Below are positions 35,101 to 46,800 of a stretch of DNA of 64,000 nucleotides, piece after piece. Under the pieces are notes generated by a model, which saw nothing but the letters and a program-made list of their open reading frames with translations, had not been told where the DNA came from and did not search any database. Every line of letters starts with the position of its first letter. The stretch's first letter is position 1. Source of the DNA: Varanus komodoensis (Eukaryota > Chordata > Lepidosauria > Squamata > Varanidae); assembly GCF_004798865.1 (NCBI RefSeq), contig NW_025336576.1:1218413-1282412 (forward strand). The letters run 5' to 3'. A program made the position numbers and the translations under genes.

Positions 35101-37905
35101 ATGCTGTTCCACTCCTGTCGGGCTCACAGGGATCCCGGGGCAGGCACTCCATGTGCAAAATGTTGGGCTGGATGGACCTTGCCTGTCTTATGTTCTTATA
35201 TGGGTTTTGTCGTGTGCAAACCCTGCCCTGTGAGTGTAAGCTGGGGTATTTACCGTGAAGGACTGCTGGTGTGTACCTATTATGGTTCTGCCTGTGGTAA
35301 GACTGCACTGAAGGAGGGTGAAGGCCTGGATGGATTTTGTCCATCCATGGCTGGTATCGCCTCTACTTTTGACAGAAGACAACATTCAGGGCACTGACGA
35401 AGTAGGGCCACACACACAGGAGAATCTGAGCGCTGCATCTTCGTGACTCTGAACTCCCAACACCCACAGTGAGATCATTGTCACAGAGCACTTTGCACAA
35501 ATTTTGGGCATAAAAAGCCCCTCATGGTGAAGCAGTGACAGCCACCTGAATGTCCTGCTCAGGAACGTCAAAGGGCCTACCATTTTGGAAACTGGGAAAA
35601 GCAACCTCTGAAAAAAAGGGTGAAATGAAAACAAAGCTGCGGCAACCACAAAAAGGCTGCACTTGCCATGGAGGGGAGGTCAAGGTGTGTCTTACTGCTG
35701 AGTCCTCTGAGAAGGGGAAGAAAGGGGGCAGCTCGCAGTGAGGCAAATCATTTACCGGGCAAACTGTGAGCTGCTCCATGAAGCCACACTGCATAGCTTG
35801 GTCATCGGGTGGGTAGTTGTGTCATCCAGATGCAACGGTTATCTCTTGGCTTTCAGTAAGAGGAAGATGTGTGCGATCAGACCAGAACACTACCAAATAC
35901 ACTCTGCCCAAGGACAAAACCCTTCTCATGATGACAGATGTGCCCAAAGAGGGTCCATATAATCCAGAATGCACAGTGGAGGCAAATTATTTCCCAGTTT
36001 TGATTGCAATTAGACAATTTGATTGCAATTTTATTACCTGTGATCTGACGCTCTTTGCTTTTAGTGTCTTTGTTTTCTTTCTTTTCTTCATCTCGCCTTT
36101 CTTTCTGTCGGGAAGGGGAAGAGGAACTGGATCTATGTCGCCGTGGAGATCTAGAGATTAGTGCAAGTCTTATTTTTATGATGGTCACTTCTCAGCTTAT
36201 GAGATGCATGCAACAAGAGGCACATGCATATTTGTATGATAATGGGAGCTGGGATTAAAAGCAAGATGCAAACCAACAGCAGTCCCACCCTAGGAGTACA
36301 TTTCTTTGTGTTGGAAACCTTCCCACCTTCTCCTCATTAAAAGCCACACGTATTTGGTGGTTCTTCCTCCTATTTAAGGATGTAACAGGAGGGAGGAGAG
36401 GGGTAAATACCTGCAGCCACAATATTCAGTTCTTATGCAGGAATGATAGGCTGGCCATGTGCTTGGTTACCTCATTTTATTCTCACAGTATCCTTGAGTT
36501 AGTTTAGACGGAACAATAAGAGATTGGCCCAAAGTTATGCCATCCATCACGGCATAGCAGGGATCTGAGCCTTGCTTAGGGGAGATTAATACCCTACCCA
36601 CTACAATAGACAGCTAGCATTTACTAACCAACAGCTCATCAACACAAGGTACTCAAGGGGTTGCTATCTAGCACACAATTAGGATTTAGTACAGATGACA
36701 GGGTCGGAGAGGCATAGGAATAGGGAAGAGAAGCTGTCTATAGGGAAGACAGGTGAAATCCTATGGGGTTTCAAGAACAGAAAAAGCCTAAAATTCTGCC
36801 CAAGGGACATAGGTTCGCCCTGCTTTTATAGGCGTTCATAGCTGCCCACAAACCTTTCTCCCCTAGTTTTTAATAGATATCTCTCCTTTTCGCCAAGCAC
36901 AACAAAATTATTGCAGGAGCTAGCAAGAGAAACAGTGAAGAGGGCTAAAAGTGCCACAAGAAGGAAGGGGCATAAAGAGCTTCACTGCTAGTGCTAGATG
37001 CTGCTTTCTCGTCCATCCCATAGGCAAAGGCCCCTCCCTTCCATCTCCTCTTTCAAAATGAAACAGCTTCCAGGGAATCCCAAGAGAGCCTTCATACAAT
37101 GCTGACCGTTTCCTCAGGGAAAGCAATCAAGTCACTTGTGCATTCTTGCAGGCTGTGGAGCTGGCGGAGGGTAAGTTGAACAGAGCGAAGTAATCATCAC
37201 CGGTCAGTGTTTCCTTGCCATTGGCAAGGGCCAAAGACACGCTCAGTTCTCACAAATACCGCCGACAACAAGAGCAACTTTCGGAATAACCAGCGCCCCC
37301 AGCTGAGGCTTCTCACCTGGACCGCCGCCTGTGCGGCGAGCGGGAGCGACTTCTCCTCCGGTCCCTCTCCCGAGACCTCGACCGCTCCCGCCGCCGCCTC
37401 TCCCTCTCCCGGGAGGTGGATCTGGACCGCCGGCGTTCTGCGGGGCAAAAGCATGACCAGGCTGGGCCGCACTTAAGGGGCCGCTCGCGGGCGGACTCTT
37501 CTCTGCAGCCGCACCCGGAGCGCCGCGGGCTCAGACGCACGCCCATGCCCCCCTCGCTTCCGCCCCACAGGGCGCCGTTTCTCCCCGGAGCCTTCCAGCG
37601 GGCCGCTCATCGAAGCATCGACGTCTAGTCGCGCCCTGGCCGCGCAGCCGCGCGAGCCCTTCTCGGCCGCTGGTGAAGCGCCCCTCCCGGGGGGCGCCGG
37701 GCTGGAGCAGCCGCCCCGCCCGCCCGCCCGCCCGCCCGCTGCGTGAGCGCCAGCCGGCCGCAGCGGCCCGGGACAAGGGCCGGAGGCTGCCCGGGAGGCG
37801 GGGCGGAACTGCGGCGCAGGGGACCCGGCTGCGGAGAGCGGCCGACCGCGACGCCCCGACTGACTCACCCCTCCGCGGAGGCGACCTGGACCGGCTGCGG
37901 CCCAT
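32131..37905 (-). CDS. SNRNP27: SNRNP27, U4/U6.U5 tri-snRNP 27 kDa protein
   Basis: Bases: exons 37905-37869, 37437-37317, 36150-36038, 34697-34618, 33959-33895 and 32185-32131 (stop TGA) join in frame to 156 residues; human SNRNP27 has 155. Residues 1 to about 70 are an RS domain ([12 protein letters not shown], then RS/RE repeats) and a charged KE-rich linker follows. The conserved C-terminal block runs from 91 to 156 ([20 protein letters not shown], then [20 protein letters not shown] and [17 protein letters not shown]). The protein belongs to the spliceosomal tri-snRNP. In C. elegans, changing the Met corresponding to M142 alters 5' splice-site choice. Intron 4 has a GC donor; the other introns are GT-AG. 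The start ATG lies in a CpG island and encodes the family's invariant N-terminus. Confidence 0.97.
32278..33085 (-). mobile_element. RTE/BovB LINE, 3' fragment, in SNRNP27 intron 5
   Basis: A minus-strand frame of 270 codons is still open, from [20 protein letters not shown] through [20 protein letters not shown]-like blocks to [12 protein letters not shown]. The 3' tail at 32,278 has TTG-type repeats on the plus strand. The 5' truncation point (about 33,085) is just after the YADD motif. The long open frame makes this one of the youngest copies in the window. It is in sense orientation with SNRNP27. Confidence 0.92.
33185..33400 (-). mobile_element. CR1 LINE 3' fragment
   Basis: The plus strand opens with ATCACAGAGTTAGAAATGGCC and GGTCCAACCCCCTGC, the reverse complement of the CR1 3' end. 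GTCTAGACACTTCCTGAATG and GGAAGAGCCTACAACTTCCC follow. It lies in SNRNP27 intron 5, beside the BovB copy. Confidence 0.85.
34616..34617 (-). other. SNRNP27: GC splice donor of SNRNP27 intron 4
   Basis: The exon ends ...ACAAAG and the intron begins GCAAGT; the next exon begins GGAAAG after a normal TTGCAG acceptor. This is the strong consensus form of the rare GC-AG class (AG/GCAAGT). Using the nearest GT, four bases further on, would break the reading frame of a conserved block (TTK followed by GKKVDG). Confidence 0.9.
34698..36037 (-). other. SNRNP27: SNRNP27 intron 3
   Basis: 1.3-kb GT-AG intron containing a CR1-like fragment in opposite orientation at about 35.06-35.20 kb. I recognise nothing else. 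Confidence 0.85.
35060..35200 (+). mobile_element. CR1-like LINE 3' tail
   Basis: Blocks CCTGTTGCTGGGGAGGATGC, GTTGGGCTGGATGGACCTTG and a terminal TCTTATGTTCTTATATG match the end of the same squamate CR1/L3-type family seen at 24.77 kb. Confidence 0.7.
36151..37316 (-). other. SNRNP27: SNRNP27 intron 2
   Basis: 1.2-kb GT-AG intron with a decayed MIR-like SINE at about 36.45-36.62 kb. No other feature is recognised. Confidence 0.85.
36450..36620 (-). repeat. decayed MIR-like SINE
   Basis: The plus strand shows the reverse complement of the MIR-like body: TTACCTCATTTTATTCTCAC, GATTGGCCCAAAGTTATGCC, GGGATCTGAGCCTTGC and ACCCTACCCACTACA. The last two correspond to the B-box and A-box regions of the tRNA head. 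Confidence 0.65.
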
Positions 37906-38330
37906 CCCGGCCGCTCCCACGGCGCTTCCGGCGAGCGGCATGGGCCTTCCGGCGCGGCGCGGCGCGGCGCGGCGGCCCGTCCCGCTCGGGCTCCGGCCGG
38001 GCACACGCGGCCTGCGATTGGGCCAGCGCGCTGCCAATCGCCATGCGGGGCGGGGCGGGCGGGGCTCGTCTGCGCAGGCGCGCGCCCGGGCCGGGCGAGG
38101 GCGGTGCCAAGCGGAGCGGAGGGGGGCGGGGCCTGGCGGCTGCTTCTCTGCCGGGCTCGCGGGCCTCGCGGGCGGCGGGGAAATGGCTCGGCCGCCCGCG
38201 GAGCGATGTCCTGCCCGCCCGGGGTCGGAGCGCAGGCGGGCCGGCAGTCTGCGCCAGGCCGCGGCCTCTGCGCAGGGCCTGGGCATCGAGTCGCAAAATA
38301 AAACCGGTGGCGGGGCGTGTGGTGCGCGGT
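37320..38330 (-). promoter_or_regulatory. SNRNP27: SNRNP27 CpG-island promoter
   Basis: Very dense CpG sequence covers exons 1 and 2 and about 420 bp upstream of the ATG at 37,905. Two CCAAT boxes in opposite orientations lie near 38,015 and 38,034, with many GC boxes around. No TATA box is seen. The island ends abruptly where a BovB fragment starts at about 38,332. Confidence 0.7.
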
Positions 38331-38331
38331 C

Positions 38332-39365
38332 TCATCCTTGGCTGCACAGCACATTGTCAGTCTGATTTCTGTGTTGACTGTCTGGTGATGCCCATGTGTA
38401 GAGTCGTCTCTTGGGTTGCTGGTTTGCTGTGGCCATCGTATTCTCTTGACAAAATTCTACCAGCCTGTGCTTCATTTTGTACTCCAAGGCCAAACCTGCC
38501 TGTTATCCCGGTTATCTTTCGGCTTCCTACTTCCGCATTGCAATCCCGCATGATGATAAGGACATCCCTTTTTGGTGTTAATACTAGAAGGTGTTGTAGG
38601 CCTTCACAGAACCGGTCAGCTTCAGCCTCGTCAGCACCAGTGGTTGGGGCAAAGACTTGGACTACAGTGATGTTGAATGGCTTGCCCTGGATTCGAACTG
38701 AGATCATTCTGTCATTGTGGAGACTGAATCCCAGTACTGCTTCTCCTACCCTTTTATTGACTATGAAGGCTACTCCATTTCTTCTGAGGGATTCTTTCCT
38801 GCAATAGTACACCTGATGGTCATCTGAACTAAATTCACCCACTCCTGTCCATTGTAGTTCACTGATTCCTACGATGTCCATGTTCAGGCTTGTCATCTCT
38901 TGTTTGACCACACCCAGCTTGCCGTGATTCATGGATCTTACACTCCGGGTTCCTGTGGAGTATAGATCTTCGCAGCATCGGACTCTCCTTTCACCACCAG
39001 ATACATCCGCAACTGAGTGTCCCTTCGGCTTTGACCCAGTCGCTTCCTTCTTTCTGGCACTACGAGTACTAGCCCTCTGCGCGTCCCCAGTAGCACATTG
39101 GACACCTTCCGACCTGAGGGGCTCATCTTCCGGCGTCATATCTTTTGGCCTTTTGGTACCGTCCCGGGGGTTTTCACGGCAAGGGTACTGGAGTGGGCTG
39201 CCATTTCCTTCTCCAGGGGATCACGTTTTGTCAGAGCTCTCTGCTGCGACCTGTCCGTCTTGGGTGGCCCTGCACGGCACAGCTCAGAGCTTCATTGCGC
39301 TGCGCAAGCCCCTTTGCCACGACCAGGCCGTGATCCATGAAGGGGTATGTGGTTTTACTGTAGTC
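38332..39365 (-). mobile_element. RTE/BovB LINE, 5' part with endonuclease domain
   Basis: The minus strand begins with the BovB 5' leader (CCCTTCATGGATCACGGCC near 39,345) and continues into a 260-codon frame ending at 38,357. Endonuclease blocks include VRSMNHGKLGVVKQEM, ISELQWTGVGEF, SLRRNGVAFIVNKRVGEAVL and RDCNAEVG. The active-site region is altered: GTRSVRSM where bovine BovB has GTWNVRSM. The fragment stops within the endonuclease at about 38,332, so it lacks reverse transcriptase and tail. That is unusual for a LINE piece and implies deletion or rearrangement. Confidence 0.9.
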
Positions 39366-39805
39366 TAATAAAGACGTTCTTTTCCCCAGAGTCTTGGGTC
39401 ACGTGTGCTAAATCCAGTGCAGTTTGGCTCTTTAGGGAGCACACTTGGCCAGTCAAGCCCCAGAGGCTGCAAGGGGGGGAACTCTTGACAGCGGGGTCGG
39501 GGGGGGTAGCTCACCCAACTTTTACGGACTCTAAAAGGGAATTAGATTCACAGAAGGGAAGGGAAGGATGGTCTCTTGGTGGACATTGTCTGGAGAAGGG
39601 TGGGCACAGGATCCTTTAGATTCCCACCTGCAAGGTCGGAGGTTGCTCTCACCTGGAATTCGGGAATTGGTGCAATGCCCCCTCCCGCTCCTGGCCCCAT
39701 TGCAGCTGGCATGGAAAGGGCCGCACTGGCTGCCCGCCGGAGTGGGGGGAGAGCAGTTGGCTGTCCCGAAGCTGCTCCCACCACCTTTCCTCCTCCTCCA
39801 GGACA
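39366..39805. other. intergenic, nothing recognised
   Basis: Mixed GC content between the BovB 5' fragment and the hAT element. I see no exon or repeat. A short stretch next to the BovB leader contains AATAAAGACGTTC, but its meaning is unclear. Confidence 0.4.
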
Positions 39806-39813
39806 CTCGAGCT

Positions 39814-40053
39814 CACGGGTCCTCAAGCTACGGTCCATTGATCGGGCCCGCCATGGAGGTTTTGGACTCGGCACGCGTGGCAAGGCAGTGGCTTGCTCGC
39901 ACGGAGGTCGTTCTGGACTCGCTCGGAGAAAAGGCTCTCCAGGTGCGCGCCCCTCCCCCGCCCCGCGCCCCCTGCCAGCACCGCCTTGGCGGCCGATGCC
40001 CATTGCTGGAACCTTTCAACTGGCGCCCTGTTGAAAAAGTTTGAGGACCCCTG
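39814..40053. mobile_element. hAT-type MITE with 8-bp target-site duplication
   Basis: A 240-bp element bounded by inverted ends, CACGGGTCCTCAAGC on the left and GTTTGAGGACCCCTG on the right. The immediate flanks, CTCGAGCT (39,806-39,813) and CTCTAGCT (40,054-40,061), match at seven of eight bases, the target duplication length of the hAT superfamily. The interior is GC-rich and non-coding, so this is a non-autonomous derivative. It explains the small open frames there. Confidence 0.8.
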
Positions 40054-40061
40054 CTCTAGCT

Positions 40062-40504
40062 GGACAATAGAAGATGGCTGCCTAATGGAAATGCAGGGCG
40101 GGGGGGGGCGCTGTGGCTACTCCCGCTCTGCACTGGATGCACTGCAGGGCCATCAGCGGCCGCTAGTCATGATGGCTTTGGGTCCCTTCCAGCGGCAGAC
40201 CCAGGCAGGCCTTTGCACCACCCGCCTCAGCCCTGCTTGCGGTCTCTCCCGCTGGGGCATCTGCTAGACCAGAGGCCTTCCGTTTGGCCTAGCATCGCTC
40301 CTCCTGCATCCTTCATGGAATATATCATCAAGGACAGCAAACTGGAAAAATGCAAGCTTTGTTCAGATGGAGCACGCCTGTGGAACCGATGCTCGTCCTA
40401 CCTGTTAGCTGGTCTGTTCGTGAAGCCCCTTTCAAACACCCCAGTAAGAATGGAGGCGGTCACAGGCCGGGAGTCCAACCCTAGTGCCGGCTTTGAAGCA
40501 GTCT
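40062..40504. other. intergenic, nothing recognised
   Basis: Mixed GC content with one poly-G run near 40,100. No exon or repeat family recognised. Confidence 0.4.
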
Positions 40505-41190
40505 AACTGCTTGAAACTCAACATTAAGAAAACTAAGATTATGGCATCCGGTCCTCTCACTTCCTGGCAAATAGATGGGAAGAAATGGAGGTAGTGACAG
40601 ATTTCATTTTCCTGGGCTCCAAGATCACCGCAGACGGGAACTGCAGCCAAGAAATTAAAAGACGCTTGCTCCTGGGGAGGAAAGCTATGGCAAATCTAGA
40701 CAGCATACTAAAAAGCAGAGACATCACCCTGCCAACAAAAGTGCGTATAGTCAGGGCTATGGTTTTCCCAGTTGCAATGTATGGCTGCAAAAGCTGGACC
40801 ATAAGGAAGGCTGCGCGCCGAAGAACTGAGGCCTTTGAACTGTGGTGCTGGAGGAGACTCCTCGAGTCCCTTGGACTGCAAGGCGATCAAACCGGCCAGT
40901 CCTAGAGGAGATCAACCCTGACTGCGCTTTAGAAGGCCAGATCCTGAAGATGAAACTCAAGTACTTTGGCCACCTAATGAGAAGGAAGGACTCCTTGGAG
41001 AAGAGCCTGATGCTGGGAACAATAGATGGCAAAAGGAGGGGACGGCAGAGGATGAGGTGGCTGGATGGAGTCACTGGGGCAGTGGGTGTGAGCTTGAGTG
41101 GACTCCGGGGGATGGTGGAGGGCAGGAAGGCCTGGAGGAGTGCTGTCCATGGGGTCGCGATGGGTCGGATGCGACTTCTCGACTAACAAC
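40505..41190 (+). mobile_element. RTE/BovB LINE, 3' fragment
   Basis: Plus-strand frames at 40,585-41,186 encode the BovB C-terminus ([58 protein letters not shown] and a GVAMGRMRLLD end). A frameshift lies near 40,865 and the element ends in CAACAACTG-type sequence near 41,190. Its orientation is opposite to the 5' fragment at 38.3 kb. Confidence 0.92.
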
Positions 41191-44100
41191 AACTGCCTGG
41201 TCCCGATGGCTGAGCTTTGCAGAACCCCTGCTCTACAAGCCCTTGTACTGGCTCATTGTACAAACAGACTTCCAACACAGTTTCAGTGTTCTGGTGAGAG
41301 TTTATTTGCATCTGCTATTTTTGCTTGTTTCAGGGCAATCAAAGAGACAGAAGCTGTTTAAGGAGACTTAGTTCTGCACATTAGCAGTCTTGCTTGGCCT
41401 AGACCTCTGCCACCAGCGACGGTTGCCGTCTCCCTCCTGGATCAGGTCCATTAGGTCAAGAAGAACTCCTATGTCGTCTGTAGGTGACATGCAGCGTTAG
41501 CACAATGGCAAAACGGCACTGTTTGGAAAGGCTCAGCTGCTGACCCCCAAATTCTTTTGAAGACAGCAAGTATTCAAAGATGTAAAACCCAAAATACAAT
41601 ACAAAAAGGACAATATAAAATTGCAAAGGAAGACAAACCATCAAGAAACAAATTGCCAGTCTCGTGTGCTCAAAAAGTGGCAACAGACGGAAAGAAAAAT
41701 ATAGGCTTTTGTGTAGTAATGCAGAGAGAGAAGAGCCATACATTGCAGAGCGCGATTATTTACATCAAAACCTCAAAGGGAGACTTCACAATATCAGTCA
41801 AAGGCCCGGCACGGGGGCTTTATTTACAGAGGGCAACATTAAATAGCACTTTGAAGCTACGATTGTCAGACACAAGACATTTACGTTTGAGCAGCCCAAC
41901 CAATACACAGAGCGCTTGTCACACTTGCTTCTCGCTGAGCTGGGCGAGTAGGAAACCTGCGGCATGCCGTTACCTCCCGCCTGGCCTGGAGCGTGTTGCG
42001 GGTCACTAAATGCTGGGGCTGGCGGTTCCACACTTCCCCCTGCGTCCCAAGGGATCACGAGCTTGGCTCAGCAAGGCCTTCCCCTGGAGGACCAGCGTCG
42101 GCCACCATCCAGGCTATTACTTCGGGCAGCGTACTGGGATTTTCTGAGACATGCAACATGATGTCCCGAGAAGCTGAGCCGGGCAGTCCAAGGGCAAGGC
42201 CTGTCTTCATCAAAGCTGCGGTGCTGCTTTACTGACAGAGATGGGAATCCATTTGGGGTGGCCAGCGAAGTCTCCCTACCTGTAGCTCTGTTGAGACAGT
42301 TGGCATTACCCAAAGCTGTATTCTCCACCTGCACTTCGTAGATGTGAAGCGTGACAGACATTCCCCATTTGTGGGAATAGCTCTGGCCCATGCAAAGAGT
42401 TAATTCCAAGCAGAAGCCCCGCCCCTTCCCAAAAGGTTTGGCTCCATCCTCAGGGAGGTTCATGCCACTTGTGGACCAAATGGCTGGATGTTAGTGCTAC
42501 TCTTGCTTGGCTTGATGCTGGCTCACAGTTCACAGCCTGCTTCCCGACACCCTCCCAGTTCTTCAGGGTCTTCCCCCCCACACGCCTCCAAACCCAAAGC
42601 AGTTTCATTCTCAGCAGCTATCTGACAAATGTCGCTTGTTCGTCTTCTCTGTCCGGGTCAGAGTCTGAGCTTCCCAACTGGGAAGGCTGAGTTTTGAGAG
42701 AATGCCCCCCTACACACACACACGCCTCCGTACAAGTAGGACGGTACCTCGGAAGTGCCAAAGGCCCAGTCCAGCATTCTGTTCCTACACGCAGGAAGAT
42801 GGGAGTAGGACATCTCCAGGAACTGCTATTCAAAGAACAGAATGCTGCTTCTTATACTGCAGATAACATGCAGGCAGGCACAGACAGCTCCCCCCTCCAT
42901 GCATTCGTCGAAGACCCTCCTGCAGCTGTCCATGCTGGTAACCCTCAGCACACCTTGCGGTCACGAGTCACACAATTTAACGTGCTTTGTGAAGAAGGCC
43001 TCCCTCATATCTCCTGATGCTCCCACCATTCAGTTTCATGAGAGGGGGCTGCTGAATCCTAATGGTATGAAAGTGAGAGAGACTTCTCCTTATCTGTGTG
43101 TGCCACATGGTGTGTCGAGTGCCACACCTAAGCTAAGAGGCCCTCGCGTTGCCTCCTTTCCTTGTAAGGGAGTCCCTTCTGGCCCCTGCTTAGCCACTAG
43201 GCACACCTCCTGGGAAGGCAGATTTGGCCTGGACTGCCGGCTGCCTCCCTCCCGGGCCGCAAGGAGGTCAGTAACAGATCGCCCCTCCACCCCTGGCCGC
43301 TGGAAGGGATGATCCGCTCCATCCTGCTTCCGCCATGGGTTCACCCAAGGGAAAGCCATGAGCACGTGCTGCTTGCGGAGCAGCCTCAAAAGTGCAGCAG
43401 CAGTTTCACAGTAATTGCATGCTTGCTTATGATGCCTTGCATGGAATAAGTGCTTCTGCAGAGGGCCACACTTGAATAACGCACAAATGAATCACCACCA
43501 AGTTAATATTGCATCATTGCAGGGTGAGGAGAGGGGCCTTTGATCCCCGCTAACGGAAGGGATTGCCTTCCAAGCATCCTAAGGCAGAACAAGAGGGGCG
43601 TGGAGGGTCTTTGACCGCAGAGCGCTTGTTTGTTTCAAATAGTGCTCACAGCCTAGCCAGAAAACATTCAAGGCACGTTCGAGATGGGGCAGGCAGCACA
43701 ATGGAGAGCCCTCCCCTGGCTGGGGCCTCCTCAGCAAGCCGGCAGGCTTTGGGGTTGCTTTCTCACTAGGTTCTTTCCTTAGGGGTTGTCTGCTGCAATT
43801 TCACCATTTGGTGGCCAAGAGCTAGAAGCCACTGTGGGGAAACAGAAGCACACCTGCTTCCATTTTCTCGCAGCTGCCCCCGCCTGGCCGTGGCTATGGG
43901 GGGGGGGTGCTTCTTGGCCCCCGTAATGTCTGTACTGCCACTTTCTGGCCCCGTGCTGCTCTCTCTGCTAAACGCCTTTGGCTGGCGGCTGCCTGTGCCA
44001 GGCCTCCTCCTCGCTTCACAGCAAACGGCACACGCTGACAATCGCTCTTTGCAAGGCCGTGGCCCTTCTTTAAAGCAGTGCATAGAGCAAGAGAAACTCT

Positions 44101-45130
44101 GAGCAAGCACAGAGTGCCTTTCCCTCAGCACCTGCAGGGGCGGGCCATGGGCATCCCCTGTGTAGCGCCTTGCCCCTTCCTCTAGTGCTGCGTGAGTGCC
44201 TGGCGCGAGCAGATTGCGTGTGGCGACCTCCTTGCTTCGTCGGTCAAAGGTGAGCAGTTTTGAGAACCTTTTGCTGAGCAGCAGCAAAAAAAGACTTGGC
44301 ACGAGCAAGTGTGTGTGGCTGTGTGACATCCTCTTTCAGAGACCGCGGGACTCGGACGGCCCGTACTGGCTGCAGTGGGCCAAGACCGCTGCTTTCCAGT
44401 GCACGGAAAGCAGGGCTGCGTGCACAGGGGCGGTGGGCCCAGACGCGCTCTGGGCCAGTGCACTCCCACATCACTACCGGTGCACGTCCGAGAGCAGCCC
44501 GTTCACCTTCCCCAAAGGCTCGGGAAATGGGGAGAGTCCAGCTTCAGGGGGCCCTTCTGCTCCAGCCATGCTGGGCCTGACTGAGCTGCTCCCCGAAGTT
44601 CCCAGAGGGGCTGACCCTCCCGGGCAGCACCTAAACTTCCACTTCCCCCTTCAGCCAGAGCCTCAGCCGACCTCCAGTTTTGATGGGCATCTGCTTCTGC
44701 AAAGAATAAGGATTCGATCAGAGATGCATGAGGGTGAAGGTATAAAGTAAACCTCTCTCAAGGTCAGAGTTGTAAAGACAAGCCCGGAAGCCAATGCTGG
44801 AGGGGCAGATCTGGTCGGGGTGCTATGGCCGCGGCTGTGGGTTCCTCACGAGAGGGAAAACGGTGGGATAGGAATGCCATGCAGTCACGCTGATTAATGG
44901 TCAAGAGGCGACCCAGCTCCCCTTTCACTTCAGAGGGACCCAAGCAGCAGCCTTGGCTGGACTCGGACTCCAGGCCCGTCTGCCACCCCTCTTGCTCCAT
45001 AGTACCTGCACCCGTGGGCTATGGGCTCTGCAGGTTCTGCCCTGCAGACGCTGTGCCTGGTGGCTGGGCCATTCTGCAGGCAGAGCACACGCTCCATCTC
45101 CGGCCCGCAGCAAGCGCCAAGCGCTGCCCT

Positions 45131-45158
45131 GCGTGCCGCGTGCCGCGTGCCGCGTGCC
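45131..45158. repeat. heptanucleotide repeat (GCGTGCC)n
   Basis: Four tandem 7-bp units, the last imperfect, in the region downstream of ADD2. Confidence 0.85.
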
Positions 45159-46719
45159 ACGGGGAGGGCCCACCCACCACGTCTCGTACGCGTCGCCTCA
45201 GCTGCCTCTGCTTAGCAAGGCTATTCCAGTTGAGGCCGAGAGCAGGTTCTCGGCAAGGCTGCCAAGTCCGTTCCTGGGAACGTTCAGGGTGCATCGCAAA
45301 GTCAGGCAGGCAGGCAGTCTTTTTAACAGCATGTTTGCGGTCGTGGCAGAAATACCGAGCGGTGACTGTGGGGGAGCTGCTGGCCAGGTACCATCCGCCG
45401 CCACCCCGTTCTGCAGCACAGGGGTCCTGCCTTTGGAGCCCCCTTCACTGATCAAATAAATCGCGCCGTCTGTGGAGCCAGCGGGTTGGCTGGGATTGCA
45501 GGGACTCTGGAGGAATGTGGTCTAGAGCATGAGGTGTTCAGACGGGCCAGTGACACAAAGCCCCCAAAGTCCCCCAGGGGATCATCTTTGGGAGGCGGAA
45601 ACCACATGTGCAGAATAAATATTGTTTAGCAGAATTAGCTGCTCTGTGGAAGCACCATGACACAGAGATGCTGGACTTCTCCAGCCCCTTACTCTGCTTT
45701 TAAAAAAATAAATAGCATGTCTGAAAATATCAATTCTCTCTCCTCCTCTGTCTCCCACAGAGAAAGAGGAGGAATTTGGTCCTGGTTACAAAAGGAAGTT
45801 GTTCTAAGCAAAGCACCAGTGATTGCACGGGCAGCCCTCCCGCCCGCGTGCATCTGCACGGACGTGCAGGTGGGAGAAGAGGACACCCTCCCAGCGTGTC
45901 CACCCTGGGAGGGTGTCCACCGCTGTGCAGAGACACGGAGACCGGAGCTGCACCTCCGCGGGCACGCAGTCCTCGGGCATTTCAGGGCGTCTGGAGCAGC
46001 TCCGGGATGGGCGTGCCTGCCCCGTGCATGAGGGGCAACGGTGTGCCTTTGAGCCGAACCTCCAGCACTTCGCGTCGGGCGATGCCGATTTCGAGGCCCA
46101 AAAGACCCAAGCACGTGCAGGCGCGGACTGTGCCTTGGAGGGAGAGGCCTGGGGGGCAAGCCGTGTGCCACCTCTTTACTGCAGGAAACCAGGGGGCTCG
46201 TGGGAAACTAGCGCAGCACCAAGGCGGCTGCTGGGGGCAGGCACAGGGAATCACATGGTGGCGGCTGGCCCAGCTTTTGCAGGAAAGGGGCTCCTGCTTC
46301 CTTTGGAGGAATTCTGCTCGCTACTAAGAAAGTATTTCCCGTGTTTCTGAAAGGGAGATTGGCATCCGAGTGGGCCCCGCGTGTGCAGCATGCCCCCCCC
46401 CCCCCAACTTTAATGTGTGCTGTGAATGGTCAGAATGCAGAAGGAATGGAGCACTCCATTTCCCAATCCAAAATTAGAGCGATCGGAGCAGTGCCTAGTT
46501 GTGTTTCATCGGCACTCTGCAAAAGAGGGCGCTCTACCCTGCTTCCGGCTCCGCGGCTCCTTGGAGCTCCGCCACCTGGCACAACCAAGCAGGTGGCTTC
46601 AGGATCTGGGGGGTCCAAAAGGTTATACTGAGGCCCCCTGGCCAGTGAGAGAAAGCGATGGCAATCAGGGAGATGGAGAGCCGACCTCGGCCAGGCCGGG
46701 GCAGCGGCTGGTCTGAGGA

Positions 46720-46800
46720 TCGCAATCCTACACACTTCTGCTCAGAGGCAAGTGTCCAGTGGGGGCTTACTCCCAAGTAAATGGTGTAGGGTTGGAGCTA
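46720..46800. repeat. short interspersed repeat fragment
   Basis: The sequence reads CGCAATCCTACACACTTCTG, GGGGGCTTACTCCCAAGTAA and TGGTGTAGGGTTGGAGC. It resembles a widespread squamate repeat (GCAATCCTATGCA...CTTACTCCCAAGTAA type) that I recall but cannot assign to a class. Confidence 0.45.

Noticed and set aside
37743-38807. 354-codon plus-strand frame
   Set aside because: Its first part is the SNRNP27 CpG island read antisense and its last part is BovB read antisense.
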